Positions 25,155 to 34,027 of a stretch of 49,085 nucleotides of DNA are shown here, piece after piece (the first letter of the stretch is position 1; every line of letters starts with the position of its first letter). Location: assembly GCA_017307785.1 (NCBI GenBank), contig JAFKGI010000054.1, positions 1 to 49,085 on the forward strand. The letters run 5' to 3'. The position numbers were made by a program, and so were the translations under genes. Below the pieces are notes generated by a model that searched no databases, had not been told where the DNA came from, and saw nothing but the letters and a program-made list of their open reading frames with translations. Origin of the DNA: Vulcanimicrobiota bacterium. GTDB lineage: Bacteria; Vulcanimicrobiota; Xenobia; Xenobiales; JADMJV01.

Positions 25155-25706
25155 GTGCGTAGACTCATCATCGGTTTTGCCTTCCTCAGCTTCTTCTTCT
25201 TTCTGGCCGCTTTCACCATCTACAAGTTCGCCAAAAGCACCATCGTGGAAGACCCCGCCAAAAAGGCCGCTCTGGCCGCCGAAATCGCGCCCGGAGCCGT
25301 GCCTCCCCCCGGATTTGACCCCGGAGAAGCCTTTACCATCGGCATGCGCGGCGTCACCTATCACGACAAAGACAAGACCCGTCTCATCATGATGCTGGAG
25401 AACCCGGCCCCCAAACAGAAGCTGACCCTGCAGGACTATCGCGCCAAGCAGGACGCCAAAAGCAAGGCCCTGGTCGACAAACAAAGCACTCCCGAAATGG
25501 CCACTCACCTGGGACCCATTCAAGTGCTGCAGCGCCAGGTTCACTTTCCCGACGGTCGCACCAAGATCGACTTCCTGGTGCTGGCTCAGAACCCCAAGCT
25601 ACCCAACAAGTTCATCACCATCATGGCTGATGCTCCGGTCACTCCCGAGGAAGACGGCAAATTCCTGGCCGACTACCTCAGTCACCTGGACATCACCGCC
25701 TGGTAA
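25155..25706 (+). CDS. Membrane-anchored protein, unknown
   Basis: 183 residues if started at the GTG directly after the HxlR stop (2 bp gap); an ATG at 25095 inside hxlR would add 20 polar residues. One N-terminal membrane helix (about 4-26, Phe-rich) and a soluble extracytoplasmic domain that is acidic-basic mixed and beta/alpha. No Cys. No recognisable motif. It may be co-transcribed with hxlR. Start uncertain, protein probably real by codon use. Confidence 0.72.
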   Translation: MRRLIIGFAFLSFFFFLAAFTIYKFAKSTIVEDPAKKAALAAEIAPGAVPPPGFDPGEAFTIGMRGVTYHDKDKTRLIMMLENPAPKQKLTLQDYRAKQDAKSKALVDKQSTPEMATHLGPIQVLQRQVHFPDGRTKIDFLVLAQNPKLPNKFITIMADAPVTPEEDGKFLADYLSHLDITAW

Positions 25707-25757
25707 TTGCAGGATCGGCCTACCTCCAGCACCGGCAAAGCTGCTACCGTAACCCCC

Positions 25758-26600
25758 ATGAAAATCCGCGTCGGAGTCCAAATTGTCCCCCAGCACACCA
25801 CCTGGGACGAATTCGAAAAGGCCATTCTGGCCGTTGACCAGGGTGGTTTTGACACCCTCTTTACCTGGGACCACTTCTACCCGCTCTACGGCCAGCCCGG
25901 TGACCCCATGCATCCACCCGATGCCCCCGCCCTCGACCTGCCCCACCTGGGCGATCACTTTGAATGCTATACCCTGCTCAGCGCCATGGCCGTGCTCACC
26001 AAGAAAGTGGAGTTCGGAGCTCTGGTCACCTGCAACACCTACCGCAATCCGCAGCTTCTGGCCGACATGGCCCGCACCATCGACCACATCAGCCGTGGCC
26101 GCTTCATTCTGGGCATCGGCTCGGGCTGGTTCGAGCGCGACTACCAGGAATACGGCTATGAGTTCGGCACCGCCGGCGAGCGCCTGAAAAAGCTCGACGC
26201 CAACATGCCGATCATCACCGAACGTCTCAAAAAGCTCACTCCGCCGCCCGTGCGTCAGCCCATGCCCATCATGATCGGCGGCGGGGGAGAGAAAGTGACC
26301 CTGCGCATCGTGGCTCAGCAGGCCGACATCTGGAACGGTTACGGAACCCCCGATGAAATGCGCCACAAAAATGCCGTGCTCGACGAATGGTGCGCCAAAG
26401 TCGGGCGCGACCCGCAAAAAATCGAGCGCTCCATGATCGTGGACAGCCGCGCCTTCTCGGCTCTGAGCGACGACCAGGCTCGAGCCCAACTCGACGCCTT
26501 CCTGCAAGCCGGCGTCACCCACTTCATCTACAGCGTGCAGACCCCGTTTCAGCTGGAAGACGCCCAGCGCATCCTGCGCTGGCGCGAAGCTAAGGCCTGA
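25758..26600 (+). CDS. LLM-class flavin/F420-dependent oxidoreductase
   Basis: 280 residues. Bacterial-luciferase-like (LLM) TIM barrel: MKIRVGVQIVPQHTTWDEF, DTLFTWDHFYPL, GRFILGIGSGWFERDYQEYG and IMIGGGGEKVTLRIVA fit the F420-dependent subgroup. The substrate cannot be told. I prefer the ATG at 25758 to an upstream one at 25707 because TACCGT stands 7 nt before it (leaderless pattern). The 3' end overlaps the convergent lipoprotein gene by 11 bp. Confidence 0.92.
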   Translation: MKIRVGVQIVPQHTTWDEFEKAILAVDQGGFDTLFTWDHFYPLYGQPGDPMHPPDAPALDLPHLGDHFECYTLLSAMAVLTKKVEFGALVTCNTYRNPQLLADMARTIDHISRGRFILGIGSGWFERDYQEYGYEFGTAGERLKKLDANMPIITERLKKLTPPPVRQPMPIMIGGGGEKVTLRIVAQQADIWNGYGTPDEMRHKNAVLDEWCAKVGRDPQKIERSMIVDSRAFSALSDDQARAQLDAFLQAGVTHFIYSVQTPFQLEDAQRILRWREAKA

Positions 26601-28407
26601 TGTGCTGGAAGTCGGCCGGGGTCTCCACCGTGGGAACTCCGGCCGACTCCGCGAATCGATAGCCTTTTTGCCAGAGCGGCACGCTCGGAACGGTCGTGGT
26701 CAGCGACGGCACCTCCTGAATTCCCTCTTCGGGTTTGTAGAGGTAGGCCAGCGCCTGCACGGCCTGCCAGTATTTTTTCTTGAGCGCTCCGGTGCCTTCG
26801 TTGTCTTGCTCCAGCTTGTCCCAGAGGTTGCGGTTGGTAGCTACGCCGGCCGGCGCTTTCCCGTCCAGATAGGCCCCCATCTGTCCATACTCGTAGGCAG
26901 GCCCAAGCTTGTAGCCAAAGCTGGGGCCGTAGGCGCTGAGCACATACGCGGTGGCGATCATCCCGGTGCGATCGTGACCATTGACGCAGTGCAGATAGTA
27001 AATGTGGGGCCGCACCGAGGGCCGTTCCATCAGAGAGTGGACCAGCCGCGTCGTGCGCGACACGTTGGAGAGCGGTTCGCTCAGTCCCAGGGCCGGCGCT
27101 GCGGGAGCTATCGAAACAATGGGACAGGTCAGGCTCGCCACCGTGTCGGCACCCTTGTCCCCGCCCAACTTGGGCTTGGGTTTCCCTGAGACCGAGCCCG
27201 AGACCGGCTGCCAGATCACGTCCGGATGAAGGGTATGCCCCTGCACCACCAGCTCCACCCCGGCCGTGGACGTATTATCCAAAGGCCGGGTAAAGAGACT
27301 GGTCGGCCTTTCAGTATCCACGGGCGGCCAGGCCGGGTCAGACCCCAGGATGGTCCGATAGATCTGATGCAGCGAGAATCCCTCGTCGCCGCGATTGACG
27401 TTGCTGGTGGCCTGATTGGTGATCAGCGCAATCTCGGTGAAGTCAAACTCCAACGGCAGTGCGGAAATCGGCGCCCCCTGTCGGAGCAGGCGCTCGTTCA
27501 TGACTTCGATGAGCGAGGCAAAGTCCACCCTGCCGTTGTCGTCCAGACTGGTCAAAGGCAGCGGTCCGCGAAACAGGTAGTTGTTGGCGTGCACGTCGAG
27601 CAGCCAGATGCGGTTTTTCTTGTCATCGCTCATGGCGGCCGGCGGATCAGAGCTTTCCGCCACCTGGTCAACGTCGGACGAAGCCTCGACCTGTTGGCCG
27701 AAATCATCCACGGCCAGCCCCTGGAACTCGTTCGTTCCCGGAACCAGAGGCGCCTGAAAGGAAAAATCTCCCAGCGCATCCGCGGTAAAGTTCCCTACCG
27801 ACTGGATCTGCACGCGCGCCCCGGGCGCGCTATGCCCCGAAAAGTAGGCGGTGGCATCCAGGCTCTCGCCCAACTGGGAAAGCGGCTCCGGGCCCGGCCT
27901 CAGAGCAAAATGCAGCGACAGCGGACGCACCGTGGTCGATACGCCGAAATTCAATCCCGCTGGCCCATCCGCCAGATCGACGTCGCCGTCCCCATCGCGG
28001 TCCCCGGCCAGACTCACCAGCAGCCGATAATCCCCGCGTCCGCTGACCACAAACTCCAGAGTATCCCCGGTGCGAGCCACGATGGCCAGACCCTCGGGCA
28101 ACCGCGTCACCAGCCCTTTGGAGCTCTCCCCGAGATTCAGCTGAATTCCGTCCCCATCCAGCTCCACCATCAGAGTGACTTGCCCACTGGGGAGATGGAA
28201 CAGACCGGCATCCAGCTGCAATCGATGCCGGGCCGAAGGCTGCCCGTCGCTCAACGCGCCCTCGATGACTGCGAAATAGCGGCCGTAGCGGCGATCCGGA
28301 GTCGGCAAGGGCAAAGGACCCGTGGAAGAACCTCCGGAGGAAAAGTAGGAGCCGCTCGAGCCGCAGCCCGCCACCAGCGCCAGACCCAGTAAAAGTTTGT
28401 ATCGCAT
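26590..28407 (-). CDS. Lipoprotein with Ca-binding-like motif and PTP-type phosphatase domain
   Basis: 605 residues. Lipobox LVAGC (Cys15) then a Gly/Ser linker, a beta-sandwich-like region with the EF-hand-like DRDGDGDVDLAD (136-147), and a C-terminal domain with HCVNGHDRTG (473-482), the C-x5-R-T phosphatase loop, closest to Y_phosphatase3-type enzymes. The catalytic Cys474 and Arg are present. The protein would act outside the cell or in the periplasm on a phosphorylated substrate; inositol phosphates, lipids or proteins are all possible. It is preceded by sRNA copy 2. Confidence 0.88.
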   Translation of the reverse strand: MRYKLLLGLALVAGCGSSGSYFSSGGSSTGPLPLPTPDRRYGRYFAVIEGALSDGQPSARHRLQLDAGLFHLPSGQVTLMVELDGDGIQLNLGESSKGLVTRLPEGLAIVARTGDTLEFVVSGRGDYRLLVSLAGDRDGDGDVDLADGPAGLNFGVSTTVRPLSLHFALRPGPEPLSQLGESLDATAYFSGHSAPGARVQIQSVGNFTADALGDFSFQAPLVPGTNEFQGLAVDDFGQQVEASSDVDQVAESSDPPAAMSDDKKNRIWLLDVHANNYLFRGPLPLTSLDDNGRVDFASLIEVMNERLLRQGAPISALPLEFDFTEIALITNQATSNVNRGDEGFSLHQIYRTILGSDPAWPPVDTERPTSLFTRPLDNTSTAGVELVVQGHTLHPDVIWQPVSGSVSGKPKPKLGGDKGADTVASLTCPIVSIAPAAPALGLSEPLSNVSRTTRLVHSLMERPSVRPHIYYLHCVNGHDRTGMIATAYVLSAYGPSFGYKLGPAYEYGQMGAYLDGKAPAGVATNRNLWDKLEQDNEGTGALKKKYWQAVQALAYLYKPEEGIQEVPSLTTTVPSVPLWQKGYRFAESAGVPTVETPADFQHIRP

Positions 28408-28457
28408 CCGCCCTGAGTTCCCCCGACCCCAGTAAAACCCCCTCCCCAGCCGGGCAC

Positions 28458-28569
28458 AAAAAAAATACCCCGCGGTCGAGACGACCAGCGGGGCTACTTA
28501 GATCTTATTCAGAGGGAGCGACCTTCAACGTTCAAGTTGAACCGGTGCTGCCGGGTGGGCCTCACCGAT
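28458..28569 (-). ncRNA. Small RNA candidate, copy 2
   Basis: Same element as copy 1, about 112 nt. The 5' hairpin ATCGGTG/CACCGGT keeps pairing with a G-U; an extra small hairpin GTTCA/TGAAC is inserted after it; the segment CGTTGAAGGTCGCTCCCTCTGA is unchanged; the terminator stem changed from CCTCGC/GCGAGG to CCCCGC/GCGGGG, a compensatory substitution. Eight T follow. It lies about 50 bp upstream of the lipoprotein phosphatase gene on the same strand. Confidence 0.72.
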
Positions 28570-28575
28570 GAACCA

Positions 28576-28606
28576 AGAATACCACCTCAAAACGAAGCGA
28601 TTCCAA
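28576..28606 (-). promoter_or_regulatory. Promoter of sRNA copy 2
   Basis: Minus strand TTGGAA, 19 bp, extended -10 TGGTATTCT, as in copy 1. The flanks around the -35 (GTTTTGGAATCGCTT) are conserved in both copies. Confidence 0.65.
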
Positions 28607-28644
28607 AACGGCCCTCCGGGAGATGAACAGGATGTAACACTTGT

Positions 28645-28935
28645 GTGACAAAACATCTCGACATGATCGACCGAAGCATCTGGACCATTCTGGCCGAAAC
28701 CGGCCTGTTCATCGTCGCCCTTGGCACCATTTATCTGCTAGTGGCCGCCCTCACCCTGTGGGGCCTCTACCAGCTGTTCACCGGCAAGGGGCGCTACGCC
28801 AGGGACACCAACCGCGGATTGGGCATCCTCAAAGTGAGCATCGGTATCAGCGCTCTGGGCTTGCCGGCGCTGACCCTGGCCTTCACTCTGCTCTGGCTTG
28901 GCCTGGAAGTTTTTCTTCGTAAACAATCGCAGTAA
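28645..28935 (+). CDS. Small membrane protein antisense to RND gene end, unknown
   Basis: 96 residues (GTG at 28645; an ATG at 28663 is also possible). Two clear hydrophobic helices (about 20-45 and 63-90) around a basic loop GKGRYARDTNRG. High GC at third positions on this strand supports real coding. It overlaps the convergent RND transporter gene by 198 bp, which is unusual; the overlapped RND tail is not membrane-like. No family recognised. Confidence 0.68.
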   Translation: MTKHLDMIDRSIWTILAETGLFIVALGTIYLLVAALTLWGLYQLFTGKGRYARDTNRGLGILKVSIGISALGLPALTLAFTLLWLGLEVFLRKQSQ

Positions 28936-31926
28936 GGCCGGCAGCACCAGCAAAATCACGAAGAAGCAGGTGATCATCCCGCCCACCACCACCGTGGCCA
29001 GCGGCTTCTGCGTCTCCGAACCAATGCCCGACGATAGGGCCGCCGGCAAAAGCCCGATGCCCGCGCCCGCCGCCACCATCATCACCGGTCGCAGCAACAA
29101 CTCCCCGGCCCGCAAAACCGCCGCCCGGTTCTCCAGTCCCGAAGCCGACAACTGACGCACCCGCGACAGGAACAACACGCCCTGCAGCACCGTCACCCCG
29201 AACAGCGAGATAAAGCCCACCGCCGCCGAAATCGAAAGGGTAATTCCGCCCAGCAAAAGCCCCACCAGACCGCCGATGGCCGCGTAAGGCACCGTGGCCA
29301 GCACCAGCAAAGCATCGCGCAGCGACCCGAAAGTGCGAGCCAGCAACAGCAAAATCAGGCCCAGCGTAATCGGAATCACCACCGCCAGGCGCGCCATCGC
29401 CTCCTGCAGCTGCTCATACTCACCGCTGATGACGAACGAATATCCCTCCGGTAAACGCACCTTGGCACGAATGCGCGCCTCCACATCGGCAATGGTGGAA
29501 GTCAAATCCCTATCCCGCACGCTGAACTTCAGCGGAATGTAGCGCTGGTTATCCTCGCGGTAGATAAATCCCGCGCCGCTGCGCATCTCAATGCGAGCCA
29601 ACTGCGCCAGCGGAATCATAGCCCCGGAGCGCGAGCGCACGGGAATGCGCGCAATCTCCTTAGGCCCCGCCCGATAGGGCGCCTGAAAACGCACCACCAC
29701 GTCAAAGCGCCGGTCGCCCTCGAGCACCTGGGTAGCCGCGCTGCCGCCAATCGAGGCGCTCACGGCCGAATTCACGTCCTCGATGGAAACTCCGTAGCGA
29801 GCCGCGGCCACACGGTCGGTGGAAATCGACAGAGTGGGCTGACCCAGCAAGTGGATCACCCCCAGGTCTCGCACCCCCGGAACGTCTCGAATGGCCGCCT
29901 CAATTTCACTGGCCAGCTTCTCCAGCACCGCCAGGTCGGTCCCCACCAGCTTGATGGAGTTCTCGCCCTTTACCCCGGACATGGCTTCTTTGACATTGTC
30001 CTCGATGGCCTGGGAGAAGTTGAAGTCCACCCCCGGGAAGGCCGCGTGGAAGCGCCGCTCCATCCGTTCCACCAGTTCGGCCTTGTTCTTCACCCCGGCC
30101 TTCAGCGGCACGTAAAACTCGCAGTTGGCGAAGCTGATCGGGTCGGTGCCATCATCGGGACGACCCAACTGGCTGACCACCGTGCGCACCTCGGGAAAAG
30201 TGAGGAAGATCTCACGCGAGCGATTGGCCACCCGACTGGCTTCCTGAAAGCTGATGGAAGGGGGCATGGTCGAGCGCACCCACAGGTTGCCCTCCTCTAG
30301 CTTGGGCATAAATTCGCCCCCCAGGAAGGGCACGATGGCAAACGACAACACCAAGAGCGCCGAGGCCAGAGTCAGAGCCACGCGCGGATGGTCTACCACC
30401 CAGGTCAGCAGCCGCTTGTAGGGCGCCCGGAAAATGCGCACGATGAAGGTATCGTGGTCGCCATGCTCGGGCCGCTTGAGCAGCAGGTAAGAACCCACCG
30501 GTCCTAAGCTCAGCCCCAGCAGCAGCGCCCCGCCCAGAGCCAGCGCGTAGGTGCTGGCCATCGGACCGAAAATCTTGCCCTCCACCCCCTGCATGGTGAA
30601 GAGGGGCAAGAACGAAACGAAAATAATCAGGGTGGAAAAGGCGATAGGGTAGGCCACTTCCGAGGCCGCCTCGGCCACCACCGTCTCCATGTCCTCGTTA
30701 CGAAACGAAAGATGGCGGTGAATGTTCTCCACCATAATCACGGTCGCATCCACGATAATGCCGAAATCGATGGCCCCCATCGAGATCAAGTTGGCCGACT
30801 GCCCGGTCAACACCATCACGCCGAAAACCACGCACAGACTCAGGGGAATAGTCAGGGCCACCACCAGCGAGGCGCGCAAATCGCCTAAAAAGGCCAGTAG
30901 AATCAAGAAGATTAGCACCAGGCCGCTCACCAGCGTGTGCTTCACCGTATCGGTGGTGCGCTCGATCAAGTGGCTGCGGTCGGCATAGGGCTCCAACTTC
31001 ATGCCTTTGGGCAGCAGATTGCCGCTCTGGATCTCGGCCACCTTCTTGTGAATGGCCTCCAGCGTGGGCAGCGACTGCCCACCAGGACGCATCAGCACCA
31101 CCCCGTTGACGATGTCTTCCTGATGATCGCGACCGACCCGGCCCATCGGGACCTTCCGGCCCAGATGCACATCGCCCAGCTGGCGCACGAAGACGGGAAC
31201 ACCGCCCTGCTCACGCACCACCGTATTCTCGATATCCTGCAGACCACCAAACAGCCCGATGCCGCGCACGTTGTAGCTCTGGGCTCCGATGTCCAGATAA
31301 TTGGCGCCCACATTCGAGTTGCCGTCGCGCAACGCGTCCATCACGTCGTCCACCGACACCTGGAACTGCATCAGCTTCATCGGATCCAGGTCGACGTGAA
31401 ACTCTTTGGTGTCTCCGCCGAAGCTCACCACGTCCACCACGCCGGGCACCTGCTTGAACTGGCGCTCCAGAATCCAGTCGTTGGTTTCCTTCAACTCCAT
31501 CAGCGAATGATGATCGCTCACCAGTTGATAGCGAAACAGCTCGCCAATGGTCGACAACGGCGACAGCTCGGTCTCCACTCCCTCCGGCAGCTGCGTCATA
31601 TGAATGCGGTTGAGCACTTCCTGACGCACGTCCTGGTAACTGGCTCCGTAGCGAAAATAGCACTTGATATCGGAGAGTCCGAACAAGGAGCTGGAGCGAA
31701 TGTGGTCCAGCGAAGGCATCCCGTTCAAGTTGACCTCGAGCGGAACCGTAATTTGCTGCTCCATCTCCTCGGCCGACCAGCCGGGCTTCTGGGTGATCAA
31801 CTCGATCATAGGAGGCGCCGGATCCGGATAGGCCTCGATATTCAAATGCTTCAGGGCCACCAGGCCGCCCACAAAAAGCAACAGACAGGCCAGCACCACC
31901 AGCCAGCGTTCTCGTAGGACTAGCAC
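28738..31926 (-). CDS. HME-family RND efflux transporter (CzcA/CusA-like)
   Basis: 1062 residues, full RND length with two periplasmic halves. Near residue 395 the TM4 signature GAIDFGIIVDATVIMVEN, with the two charged Asp of heavy-metal exporters (CzcA/CusA type), is present. It starts AYPDPAPPMIELITQKPGWSA like CusA/CzcA. It exports divalent or monovalent metals (exact metal not decided). The GTG start overlaps the response regulator by 7 bp, making an operon with the two-component system. The last about 70 residues after LLRLFTKKNF are Gln/Glu-rich and lie on top of an antisense gene. Confidence 0.95.
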   Translation of the reverse strand: MLVLRERWLVVLACLLLFVGGLVALKHLNIEAYPDPAPPMIELITQKPGWSAEEMEQQITVPLEVNLNGMPSLDHIRSSSLFGLSDIKCYFRYGASYQDVRQEVLNRIHMTQLPEGVETELSPLSTIGELFRYQLVSDHHSLMELKETNDWILERQFKQVPGVVDVVSFGGDTKEFHVDLDPMKLMQFQVSVDDVMDALRDGNSNVGANYLDIGAQSYNVRGIGLFGGLQDIENTVVREQGGVPVFVRQLGDVHLGRKVPMGRVGRDHQEDIVNGVVLMRPGGQSLPTLEAIHKKVAEIQSGNLLPKGMKLEPYADRSHLIERTTDTVKHTLVSGLVLIFLILLAFLGDLRASLVVALTIPLSLCVVFGVMVLTGQSANLISMGAIDFGIIVDATVIMVENIHRHLSFRNEDMETVVAEAASEVAYPIAFSTLIIFVSFLPLFTMQGVEGKIFGPMASTYALALGGALLLGLSLGPVGSYLLLKRPEHGDHDTFIVRIFRAPYKRLLTWVVDHPRVALTLASALLVLSFAIVPFLGGEFMPKLEEGNLWVRSTMPPSISFQEASRVANRSREIFLTFPEVRTVVSQLGRPDDGTDPISFANCEFYVPLKAGVKNKAELVERMERRFHAAFPGVDFNFSQAIEDNVKEAMSGVKGENSIKLVGTDLAVLEKLASEIEAAIRDVPGVRDLGVIHLLGQPTLSISTDRVAAARYGVSIEDVNSAVSASIGGSAATQVLEGDRRFDVVVRFQAPYRAGPKEIARIPVRSRSGAMIPLAQLARIEMRSGAGFIYREDNQRYIPLKFSVRDRDLTSTIADVEARIRAKVRLPEGYSFVISGEYEQLQEAMARLAVVIPITLGLILLLLARTFGSLRDALLVLATVPYAAIGGLVGLLLGGITLSISAAVGFISLFGVTVLQGVLFLSRVRQLSASGLENRAAVLRAGELLLRPVMMVAAGAGIGLLPAALSSGIGSETQKPLATVVVGGMITCFFVILLVLPALLRLFTKKNFQAKPEQSEGQGQRRQAQSADTDAHFEDAQSAVGVPGVAPLAGEQLVEAPQGEGGH

Positions 31927-32600
31927 GTCAGGCGATACCCAATACCCGGCTCATTGACGAGATAGCGGCAGGACGGTTCGGCCGCCTCCAATTTTTTGCG
32001 TAAGTTCGACATATTCACTCGTAACATATGGTGCTCATCGGCATAAACCGAGCCCCAAACCTCCACTAAAATTTGACTATGGCTGAGCAATTTTTCCGGA
32101 TTGCGCAGCAGCACTTGAAGAATGGCCAGCTCGTTGGGCGTCAGGTTGACGCGCTGCCCGGCCAGGCTCACCTGTCGCGTGTCCTGATTCAGCTCCAGCA
32201 GTCCAAAAGTAATCGTTCCTTCGGTGGGAATCACGCGTTTGCGCCGTAATGCCGCCCGCAGTCGGGCCAGCAACTCGTCCAGGCCGAAGGGCTTGCACAG
32301 GTAGTCATCGGCCCCGGCATCCAGCGCCTCCACCTTGATCTGCTCATTGTCCTGCACGGATAAAAAGACGATAGGCACCCAGGTCCAGCGCCGCAGTGCC
32401 CGTGTCACCTCCAGCCCGCTCAAATCGGGCAAGACCATGTCCAACACCAGAGCGTCGGGCTGCGAAGTGCGCACCATTTCCATGGCCTCGGCCCCGCTCT
32501 CGGCTTCCAGCGTCTGGTAACCGGATCCGCGCAGCGAAATTCGCAGAAAGGTGCGGATGGCTTCCTCGTCATCTACGATCAGAATCGTCTCTTTAGACAT
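31920..32600 (-). CDS. OmpR/KdpE-type response regulator
   Basis: 226 residues. Receiver with Asp10, Asp11, phospho-acceptor Asp54 and Lys in the CKPFG segment; C-terminal winged HTH of the OmpR group ending HHMLRVNMSNLRKKLE and YLVNEPGIGYRL, the KdpE style. The Shine-Dalgarno AGGAGGT lies before the ATG. It overlaps the sensor kinase by 8 bp and the RND gene by 7 bp. It probably activates the pump genes on both strands. Confidence 0.94.
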   Translation of the reverse strand: MSKETILIVDDEEAIRTFLRISLRGSGYQTLEAESGAEAMEMVRTSQPDALVLDMVLPDLSGLEVTRALRRWTWVPIVFLSVQDNEQIKVEALDAGADDYLCKPFGLDELLARLRAALRRKRVIPTEGTITFGLLELNQDTRQVSLAGQRVNLTPNELAILQVLLRNPEKLLSHSQILVEVWGSVYADEHHMLRVNMSNLRKKLEAAEPSCRYLVNEPGIGYRLTC

Positions 32601-33915
32601 GGGTGACCTCCTGTTTGCGGGGCATTTCCAGCACGAAGCGGCTGCCCGGCTCGAGTGCTTCCACCCGCAGAGTGGCGTGATGAAGCTCGGCGATGCCCAG
32701 ACAGATATTCAGTCCCAGACCCGTGCCCGGAACGTGACGTGGCGTTTGGCCTCGATAGAACCGTTCAAAGATTTTCTCGCGCTCGGTGGGCGCCACGCCG
32801 AAACCCTGGTCGCTCACGCTCAATCGCACCGAGTTCAGCCCCGCGCTGACCTCGACCGCCACCGGCCCTTGACTGAACTTCAGAGCATTGTCGAGCAGGT
32901 TGGAGAGCAACTGGCTGAGCAGGGAGAAGTCGGCCTGCACCTCGGGAATCTCCTCGGCCACCTGCCAGCGAATGCGCGCTCGGGCCGGAGCCGGAAAGCC
33001 CTCGACCACCCCGGCCACCATCTCTTCCACCGAAATCCAGCGTAGGCACAGGATCAATCCCCCGGCCTCGATCTTGGACAAGTTGAGAATGTTCTGCACC
33101 AACTTCTGCAGCCGGGCGATCTGATCGGACGCCAGGTCCAGCAGCACCTGACGATCCTGGTCGGGTAGTTCACAGGTCTTGAGCGTGTCCACCGAACCGC
33201 GAATACTGCTGATGGGCGTCTGCAGATCGTGGGAAATCGAGTTGATCAGAGTGCTCTGCAGCTTCTGCGTCGCCTCCAGAACCGAGGCCTGACGGGATCG
33301 CTCGCTCTGCACAATACGCTCGAGAGCAAGCGCGGTTTGCGCCTGCAGGCTGTCGAGCAGCAGGTTGCCCTGTACCGCCGGTGTGACCCAGCCATAGATA
33401 CCACGCGGGGTTTGCAGCGGAGCGCCCTTGATCTGCGCCAGGCTGGCGAACAGCTCCAACCCGCAGTAGCGGCGGGCGTGCTGACAGAGCAACTCGAGCA
33501 CCTTCTGCGGACTGGTCAAGCGGGCGCATTCCTGGGTGAAAAGATATAGCTCCTCCGACTGCCAGGCCTCGCGCCGCACGTTGTCGGCCAGACGCGCGAT
33601 CTGTTCGCTGAGCACCAGAAAGATGCCGAAGGAAATCACGTATTGGAACTTGTGGAAGCCAATGCGGAAGCCGGGATGGATGTGTCCCACATTCAAAATG
33701 AACAGGCTGGTCACGGTGGCCGCGCGTGTTGGTCCGCGACCCAGGTAGAGAGCCGCGAACACCAGCGTGCCCAGGTAGAGCAGCATCTCGTTATCTTCCG
33801 AAACCAGGTCCGCTCCCTGGGCCAAAAACAAGCCGACCAGCACCACCGTGCTCACGGCGATGGCGTAACGCCAGCCGCGCGTGCTCGGCGAAATGCTCCA
33901 GGGTATAGAATTCAT
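32593..33915 (-). CDS. KdpD-like sensor histidine kinase with DUF4118-type membrane domain
   Basis: 440 residues. N-terminal four-helix membrane region of the KdpD DUF4118 type (about 16-105), then a GAF-like linker with the Cys-rich ARRYCGLE segment (about 120-205), the H-box SISHDLQTP with His229, and an ATPase with N, G1 and G2 boxes (for example GTGLGLNICLGIAELH). The periplasmic loop is short, so it senses within the membrane or cytoplasm. Cognate of the adjacent regulator. The KdpD Usp and N-terminal domains are absent. Likely signal: metal or envelope stress (inference). Confidence 0.92.
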   Translation of the reverse strand: MNSIPWSISPSTRGWRYAIAVSTVVLVGLFLAQGADLVSEDNEMLLYLGTLVFAALYLGRGPTRAATVTSLFILNVGHIHPGFRIGFHKFQYVISFGIFLVLSEQIARLADNVRREAWQSEELYLFTQECARLTSPQKVLELLCQHARRYCGLELFASLAQIKGAPLQTPRGIYGWVTPAVQGNLLLDSLQAQTALALERIVQSERSRQASVLEATQKLQSTLINSISHDLQTPISSIRGSVDTLKTCELPDQDRQVLLDLASDQIARLQKLVQNILNLSKIEAGGLILCLRWISVEEMVAGVVEGFPAPARARIRWQVAEEIPEVQADFSLLSQLLSNLLDNALKFSQGPVAVEVSAGLNSVRLSVSDQGFGVAPTEREKIFERFYRGQTPRHVPGTGLGLNICLGIAELHHATLRVEALEPGSRFVLEMPRKQEVTHV

Positions 33916-33948
33916 AGCTTCGTCCTTCCCAATGCCCCCGGATTACCT

Positions 33949-34021
33949 ACCATAGGTTCCAACAAGAACGCATCAAGAATGCGTTTTTCCCTTGCGACTA
34001 CAGGCTTTCCGGTCCTAATCT
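33949..34021. promoter_or_regulatory. Divergent promoters between sensor kinase and outer-membrane factor
   Basis: Minus: TTGATG (33976-33971), 16 bp, TATGGT (33954-33949), then a short leader with GGAAGGA. Plus: TTGCGA (33992-33997), 18 bp, TAATCT (34016-34021), 6 nt to the GTG start. The inverted repeat AACGCAT/ATGCGTT (33967-33985) overlaps the minus -35 and is a candidate operator. Confidence 0.7.
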
Positions 34022-34027
34022 GGGCCC

